A stretch of 64,000 nucleotides of DNA from Ustulina deusta (taxonomy: Eukaryota; Ascomycota; Sordariomycetes; Xylariales; Xylariaceae): contig JAJNNX010000008.1 in assembly GCA_023159155.1 (NCBI GenBank), positions 310,001 to 374,000 of the forward strand, written 5' to 3'. Below are positions 58,631 through 64,000 of the stretch, in pieces. A program made the translations under genes and the position numbers. The notes under the pieces are model-generated. The model had not been told where the DNA came from, made no database searches, and worked only from the letters and a program-made list of their open reading frames with translations. Every line of letters begins with the position of its first letter. Position 1 is the stretch's first letter.

Positions 58631-61183
58631 TTATACTATGAGGCCCTCCTCGAGCGCTTCATCCCGCTCGAGCCGTTCAAGGCCATTACATACCGCGCCG
58701 TAGACGCGTAGAGGGACAGCGACCTCGAAGCTCTCACATTCGAGGGTTTCGGCAGCGACAAGGATGAGACCGCTTTTGTCATTGTGGGATATCTCCTCGA
58801 GCAAAGGGTGGCCCTGTTCCTCCTTGGCGCCCTCCTGGTCGCCTGGATCATCCACCGAATTCGCGGACGCGGACCCCGAGTCGGTGGGCATGGATGAGGG
58901 GACGACGAATTCAACCCGGATCTTCCACTCGAAATTCAGGCCGCTCGTCATGAATTCAGGAGTCGCGGAGATAGGGATGGTGGGGCTGAAGATGACGCGA
59001 CGGGCGAAGAGCGTTGCTTCGGACGAACTCGCATGTACCTTGCGCGTGACGCGGTGTACACTCGCCTCACTACGCAAGGCCAAGGATGGATCGACGTGTT
59101 CGCTGGTCTCGAGAGCAGCGTGCACGGCATAGCAGGGAACCTCAGCGTCAGTGAAGTCGATGGCCATACTCACGGTTTCGCCGAGACGATACGCTGGACG
59201 CGCTAACATGACGACGCCTACGCGCTGACCGTTGCGCGCAATCGCAAAGCGGTTACTGCTTTGGCCAGATTCGGATGACATGTTCGAGCGGATGATAGCG
59301 AGGTCGATTGCCTGCTTCGCAGTGGCTGGTTCCCCCACAAAGGAGGAGCGACGAGATGGTGCCGCTGTGGCCGTAGGTGAGAGGAGACTTAAGCCGTCTC
59401 GCGGGCGGTCGAGTAGTTCATCGACGTAGGTTAGGAAGTCATTTATAGTCGAGCCTGGAGTGTCTGGTTTGGTTCGTTTCTTTAATCCTGATGGCCCAGG
59501 TTCTTTTTCGTGTGGCTGGACCTTGGCTTGATCGCGAAGTATGATGTATGGGGACAGCAAGTCATGACCGAGAATCTCGCCGTAGCTATTAACGCTTCCA
59601 AGCACTCGGAAGGGGATATTGACGGATCGCACTTGCTGCTCCTTGGCGCCTCCCGCCCGTTGCGTGCCAACAACTAAGCTGTAAGTTATCTTTATGGCCT
59701 TGCCTCGGTGCGTTGGAGGTAGTCCTTTCGGTAATCTGAAGGAGTAATCATATGTTTTACTCTCGCCAGGGCCCAATTGTAGATCCACGAACAAGATTGA
59801 TTGAGGAGTAGACAATAGCGGTATAGACTTGGAGCTCGCTGTACCTCGCATGTCCTTCATGCTGCTAAATTCACTTCCGCCGAGAAGTTCCCCAAGGGAG
59901 TTTCCAAGGCCACCCCATCCAAAGCTAGTCAAGAAACCACTAGATCTTCTTGACGACTCGACTCCAATCACACCACCACCCTGCCCACCCAGAACTGCCT
60001 TTCGTTTGACGGCTTCAAACGGCCCCAAGTTGACGAGTGATCCATCTAGCATAAAAGAGCCTTGTACCTGGGCATAGCCCATCATCAAAGATTCCGGTAG
60101 TCTTGCCAGACTGATGCCAGACATGACAGAGCTTCGGCGCAGGTGAGCAGGCCGCCGGCCGCCCTGGAATGGCTGGGTAACATATTCCGAGGCCAACGTT
60201 TCTGACGAATTATTGCTCAAGGAGTAAAACTCCCCACTACTTCTAGGAGTACCACCTGCCATGCTTGTGCTGGCCAGGATTCTCGCGACTGGAGCTGAAT
60301 GCTCCGAGATAGTAGGTATCGGTTCTTTCGAGCGAACAGGTAGAGAGACTTGGGGCGTCGTTTCCGCGGTAGGTGTTGTAGCAGAGTCATCTAAATAGAG
60401 ATCAGGGGCATCGCCGACGTTACCCGAAGAAGGCCCTGGGGTCATAGGAAACTTAAAGTCTAGCATTGAGCCCGATGCTTTTCTCCTTATAGGCGATTTA
60501 GTGAATCCTGGGGTGTTGGGGGCCGTCGCAGCTCCCGGTCTCTGACCAAAGCCATACTTTGAGGGAGGGAACGAATGGTTGTTAAACACCGGAGACGGTT
60601 CGGAACCAAAAGGTGACCGACGCGGCAGTGCTGCCGACTGAGGTCCATTTGTCGTTGTACCAAGGCGCGGCGTAATTTGGAGACTAGCGGATCGACTGTG
60701 GCCGCGAGCAGGGCGTTGGGACCTCGTTTGAGTGCCATTGCCGTATGCTTGGTCGTCGACAGTGGCATTGGAGCCCATGGACACGATGGAGAGGGATCGT
60801 TTATGGGCATGGCCGGGTTTTGGCGGAGGCGTGGGCGTGGGCAGCTGGGGAGGAGGCCATTGCTGGATGCTATTCCTAAGGCGCGAGCTTGGCGAGGGCA
60901 CGCTGAGGGACAATGTCGAGCGGTGACTACGAGCGGAGGCAGGGGGTGTCAAGCCATTAGTAGAGCCCCCTCGAGGGCTGAGTAGCGGCGAAGGCTGTCT
61001 CGAGCGATCGGTCCTCGGGGATGCTTGCGGAGGCTGGCGTAGATTCGGGGTTGAAGCTGAAGAAGCAGTCGGGGCGACGTTCTTGAAGGTGATCTGACAC
61101 CGAATCTCCTCGCCTGCAAACACGGTCTGGTCATCCCATTTTACGAAGACGCGGATATCGGTTGAGCGTCCTTCGGGCGGCAT
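58631..61183 (-). CDS. rgp1: Rgp1 family protein (Ric1-Rgp1 Ypt6/Rab6 GEF subunit)
   Basis: The gene is intronless and encodes 850 residues. It begins RSTDIRVFVKWDDQTVFAGE and ITFKNVA, the beta-sandwich entry of Rgp1. A long Ser/Pro-rich, low-complexity insert (about 45-370) separates it from the rest of the domain, which includes SFMLDGSLVNLGPFE, ILFVDLQLGPGESKTYDYSF, LPPTHRGKAIKITYSLVVGT and VRSVNIPFRVLG. The C-terminal part has LARPAYRLGETVSMAIDF and a hydrophobic strand pattern. Rgp1 with Ric1 activates the Golgi GTPase Ypt6/Rab6 in retrograde traffic. The insert is typical of fungal homologues. Confidence 0.92.
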   Translation of the reverse strand: MPPEGRSTDIRVFVKWDDQTVFAGEEIRCQITFKNVAPTASSASTPNLRQPPQASPRTDRSRQPSPLLSPRGGSTNGLTPPASARSHRSTLSLSVPSPSSRLRNSIQQWPPPQLPTPTPPPKPGHAHKRSLSIVSMGSNATVDDQAYGNGTQTRSQRPARGHSRSASLQITPRLGTTTNGPQSAALPRRSPFGSEPSPVFNNHSFPPSKYGFGQRPGAATAPNTPGFTKSPIRRKASGSMLDFKFPMTPGPSSGNVGDAPDLYLDDSATTPTAETTPQVSLPVRSKEPIPTISEHSAPVARILASTSMAGGTPRSSGEFYSLSNNSSETLASEYVTQPFQGGRRPAHLRRSSVMSGISLARLPESLMMGYAQVQGSFMLDGSLVNLGPFEAVKRKAVLGGQGGGVIGVESSRRSSGFLTSFGWGGLGNSLGELLGGSEFSSMKDMRGTASSKSIPLLSTPQSILFVDLQLGPGESKTYDYSFRLPKGLPPTHRGKAIKITYSLVVGTQRAGGAKEQQVRSVNIPFRVLGSVNSYGEILGHDLLSPYIILRDQAKVQPHEKEPGPSGLKKRTKPDTPGSTINDFLTYVDELLDRPRDGLSLLSPTATAAPSRRSSFVGEPATAKQAIDLAIIRSNMSSESGQSSNRFAIARNGQRVGVVMLARPAYRLGETVSMAIDFTDAEVPCYAVHAALETSEHVDPSLALRSEASVHRVTRKVHASSSEATLFARRVIFSPTIPISATPEFMTSGLNFEWKIRVEFVVPSSMPTDSGSASANSVDDPGDQEGAKEEQGHPLLEEISHNDKSGLILVAAETLECESFEVAVPLRVYGAVCNGLERLERDEALEEGLIV

Positions 61184-62395
61184 GGTGGCACTCCTTCAGA
61201 CGAAGGAGAGGAATCGTGAGCGCAACCTCATCGTCGTCAATGCTCGAACCGAGAAGAGCGAGACGCGCGCTCGCAGCACGATGGGTGTAGTCGTGGTCGT
61301 GGTCGTGGTTGCGGCCGTGATGGTTTGGTCCGGGAGAGGCCCCAAAGTAATACTACTATGATATACAGTAGGGATCGCGCCTACGAGGCTGCGGTAGAGG
61401 TGGCGATCCTCGTTGTGGTCGTGATCGGGCTGGGAGGTCGGAGGGGGTCCAGACTCGAGCCGGGATAGCCGCCTCCTATTCCGTGCTAATGGTGACGTTA
61501 TGACTTAATCGTGCGCCTGGTAGTCCAGACAGATGGTCGACAATTGGAAATTTTCAAATGATAGGCGAATGTATGTCAATTCATGAAGAAACAGATGCCG
61601 ATTTATCCACAAGGCTCGGTTGAGGTAATGCTTAATGCAATCGATGTGGTGCTTATATTACCTAAGTATACGACGAGGAGACGTACTCGTGTTTCCAAGC
61701 GGCGAGCTTAGGCTTGGTGCTACCTCCCCTCCCTGGGGTACCTAGGTAGGTAGCGTATTAAGTCCGCGCTGGCTGCCACTACAGGTACCTAACCTACCTA
61801 GGTACCTGCCTTAGGTACATGTGGTGCAGAGGCAAGGATCTCCCGGATCTTATTATTTTAGTGTCTACACGTCCATATAGAGCGCCTTCTCCACATCAAA
61901 AGAAAAGTTGCTTATCTGACAAGTACTAGACTAGGCTACATATCTGTATGTATGTAACAGCCATCCGGTTCGGTATTTACACTTCCAACCAACAATAGCA
62001 AACCCATATAACAAAGATAGACTCCTCCCCAACGATGCCATGTACATGTTTGTACACACGGGGTCATATGTACCCCTCGGCTCCCTCGCTCACCATGCCG
62101 CCAATCTATTTCAACACATCCAAGGAAAATATATGAAGGAGTGTGGGCCAAATACTAATACACACCTGGTTGCCATATACCTCTGCCTCTTTCTTTCCGG
62201 ACAGGGGGCTTCGCTACGGGCCATGTTATGTCGTTCCATGCTCCACGCCTGGCCAGACCATCATGCTCTCACCCTCTGACTTCCCATGCGAAGGTTGCCA
62301 GATAATCGTTTCCTCAACTTCCTTCCAGCGCGCCTCAGCCCTCGACAGGTCAACACTGTCTTCACAATGACAGCTCGGACCCAGTCCCGCTCCAG
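61184..62395. other. Intergenic, RGP1 upstream region with TACCTAGGTA cluster
   Basis: TCGTGG is repeated three times at 61291-61308. A dense cluster of GGTACCTAGGTA, CTACCTAGGTACC and related motifs lies at 61737-61820. The short ORFs at 61936-62370 are uninformative. Confidence 0.55.
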
Positions 62396-63757
62396 TCACG
62401 CCTTGTGTTCTTCGTGGTACGAATTCGAGACTCCTCCGCATCCGCTGCACGGGATTGCCCTTCCATACGTGCACTTGTTACAATTTCCACAGTGCCATTC
62501 TTGTCGTTCGCTACAACAGCTGCAGGCTCTGCAGTGCCACACCTGGTCGCCCTGCTGCCAGCTTCCGATCCGATCACTGCTGCTGTAACAGAACGAGAAG
62601 AACCAATCCCCGTGATCGTCGCCGAGTCCGAGTCCGAGGCGGAGAAGTTGACGTTGGAGCTCTTCCGTTCGTGCTTCTGGATCCGGTCCACTATAGGCCG
62701 TCTCCCACGTCGTCCGCCATGCATCGATTCCCTCGTCGTTGCCATCCGGTACGTAGTCTAGACCCGACAGAAGATGGTCAAACAGATAATCAAGCGTGAT
62801 GGTCCCCTCTAGCTTGTGCTTCTGCAAATAGGTGATGAAACACTGGTTGAGCTTCGTCGGAGACCCGGAAACATCGGTGCCGAGGATGTTGTCGAGAGCG
62901 ATGTTGTTGAAGTTATTCTGGCATGTCTCGTCGCAACCACAAGACGCAATGCAGCCATAACCCTGGTTGCTGCAGGCACATGTCTGGCAGAGGTGGGTAA
63001 CGTGCTCCGAGTCCGAGCTTTCATGCATGTGTTCGCACTGACAGCCCGTAGAAGATGGCGCAGGGCCGTCCGTTGTCGTCTAACATCCACGTCAATTGAA
63101 CTGTAGCTTGGCCATCTGCACGGGAGTTTCATGCCGACACGAAATACTTGGGAGTTTCTAGCTTACCTCAGTTGCTGACGCGTCGGGTCTGTACTCGGGA
63201 ACTTGTGCGAACTCCTGGGTATCTTCAGACTCGTCTTCGAGATCCTCCGAAAAGTCTACTCTCACTTCGGGGGTGGTTTCGGAACCAAAAACACGTCCGT
63301 CAATGCTGCCGCCAATGCTACGCGCGTCAACCACTCCCAAACGCTCCTCGGTCGGCAGGGCCCATTCCTGTTCCCAACGCAGGAATTGTGGGGTTTCGTT
63401 GAACAACCAGGAGTCATACCACCGTCCAACAGCCGGCCTGTGACGGAATTCTTCGAAGAATTTCTGTCCTAGCTCCTCTGTAAGGCGCTCCAGCGTGGTT
63501 CGCATGGCGCGAACTATGCGCATCCGTTCTGCCTTGTCGTGAGGTGACATAGCACTCTTCTTGGTAGCATGGACTTGCCTCATGAATCCACTTGATAGAT
63601 TGCCTTGCATGTCATCAACTAACGACTCGGAGATGAACTTGATCATCTGTTCATGTGCAGCTGGATCGTCGGCCGGAATCGCACTCCAGCTGACCGGGCG
63701 TGGTGCCGTCCCATTTGGATGTAGTTGTCTCATCGTGGTGACTCCAGACCCGTCCAT
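62396..63757 (-). CDS. Unrecognised cysteine-rich, probably zinc-binding protein (424 aa)
   Basis: Exons 63167-63757 and 62396-63079 (87-nt intron, GTAAGC...GTTAG) encode 424 residues in continuous frame. The N-terminal 190 residues are helical without Cys. After the junction comes a Cys-rich block (GCQCEHMHESSDS, CQTCACSNQGYGCIASCGC, CDETCQNNFNN). It resembles the Cys spacing of Tesmin/TSO1 CXC domains but is not a clear match. The C-terminus carries a second cluster (WHCRACSCCSERQEWHCGNC, CTYGRAIPCSGCGG). Three zinc sites or more are plausible. Unnamed ascomycete proteins share this pattern. DNA binding is only a suggestion from the CXC-like spacing. Confidence 0.65.
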
Positions 63758-64000
63758 TCTTGTTCTCGGTCAGTTGTGAATCTTGCGAGAGCAGTAGCCT
63801 CCAAGTCGATGGCGAACAATATCCGACGATTGCAAAGAAAGTAGAATTCCACGATATATCACGGCGGGCAAGGAAACAAGAGGGTAAACTACCCAATTCC
63901 CACTTTTTACATTAATACAACTTGTCTTGCCTGATTACGGATTTACTCTCAGCATATTCTATACATACGACATATTCGTTGTGATTTGTCAAAGTTGCTG
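63758..64000. other. Upstream region of the cysteine-rich gene
   Basis: Probable 5' untranslated and promoter sequence; nothing else is recognised. Confidence 0.4.

Noticed and set aside
1..64000. Possible secondary-metabolite cluster (P450 plus FAD oxidase fragments)
   Set aside because: No backbone synthase, transporter of the usual type or intact tailoring enzyme is present; the two relics lie 5 kb apart without supporting genes.

Overview
The window is nuclear DNA of a filamentous ascomycete (Pezizomycotina, most likely Sordariomycetes). The genes are eukaryotic. Where a gene is interrupted, its introns are short GT-AG introns, mostly 50-110 nt, often with CTAAC-like branch sites. Nuclear-encoded mitochondrial proteins, RNA polymerase II and replication subunits and fungus-type repeats all occur. 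Exon boundaries below were worked out by hand from splice signals and frame continuity; they are predictions.

The left third (about 1.4-22.5 kb) is gene-poor, AT-rich and full of relics. After the mitochondrial ribosomal protein uS5m at the left edge come a decayed cytochrome P450 (3.1-4.2 kb), a CorA-like Mg2+ transporter (7.0-8.8 kb), the last part of a berberine-bridge-type FAD oxidase (9.5-9.8 kb), a pogo/Fot1-type transposase relic (10.0-10.5 kb), and a diverged direct repeat of about 145-149 bp (5.6 and 10.55 kb). Two gene models there each need a one-base frame correction: an unrecognised protein at 12.0-13.05 kb and a secreted, probably GPI-anchored protein at 14.6-15.8 kb. At 17.0-19.2 kb a C2H2-type regulator gene looks cut in two, with its C-terminal half inverted.

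The right two thirds (22.6-63.8 kb) is ordinary gene-dense euchromatin: a small membrane protein, an unrecognised three-exon gene, uL16m, RFC1, a 640-residue unknown, a Lys/Ser-rich probable nuclear protein, mitochondrial GrpE (Mge1), Pol II subunit Rpb3, a mitochondrial dicarboxylate carrier, mitochondrial PheRS, calcipressin, Rrg9, a MABP1/WDR62-like WD40 protein, Rgp1 and a cysteine-rich protein. A DUF2236/MpaB-like pseudogene lies at 48.3-49.8 kb. Six of these genes serve mitochondria (uS5m, uL16m, Mge1, Dic1, mtPheRS, Rrg9). Two divergent pairs (uL16m/RFC1 and DIC1/mtPheRS) share short promoter regions.

I found no rRNA, CRISPR, confident tRNA or obvious biosynthetic cluster. The most unusual feature is the inversion-split zinc-finger gene.
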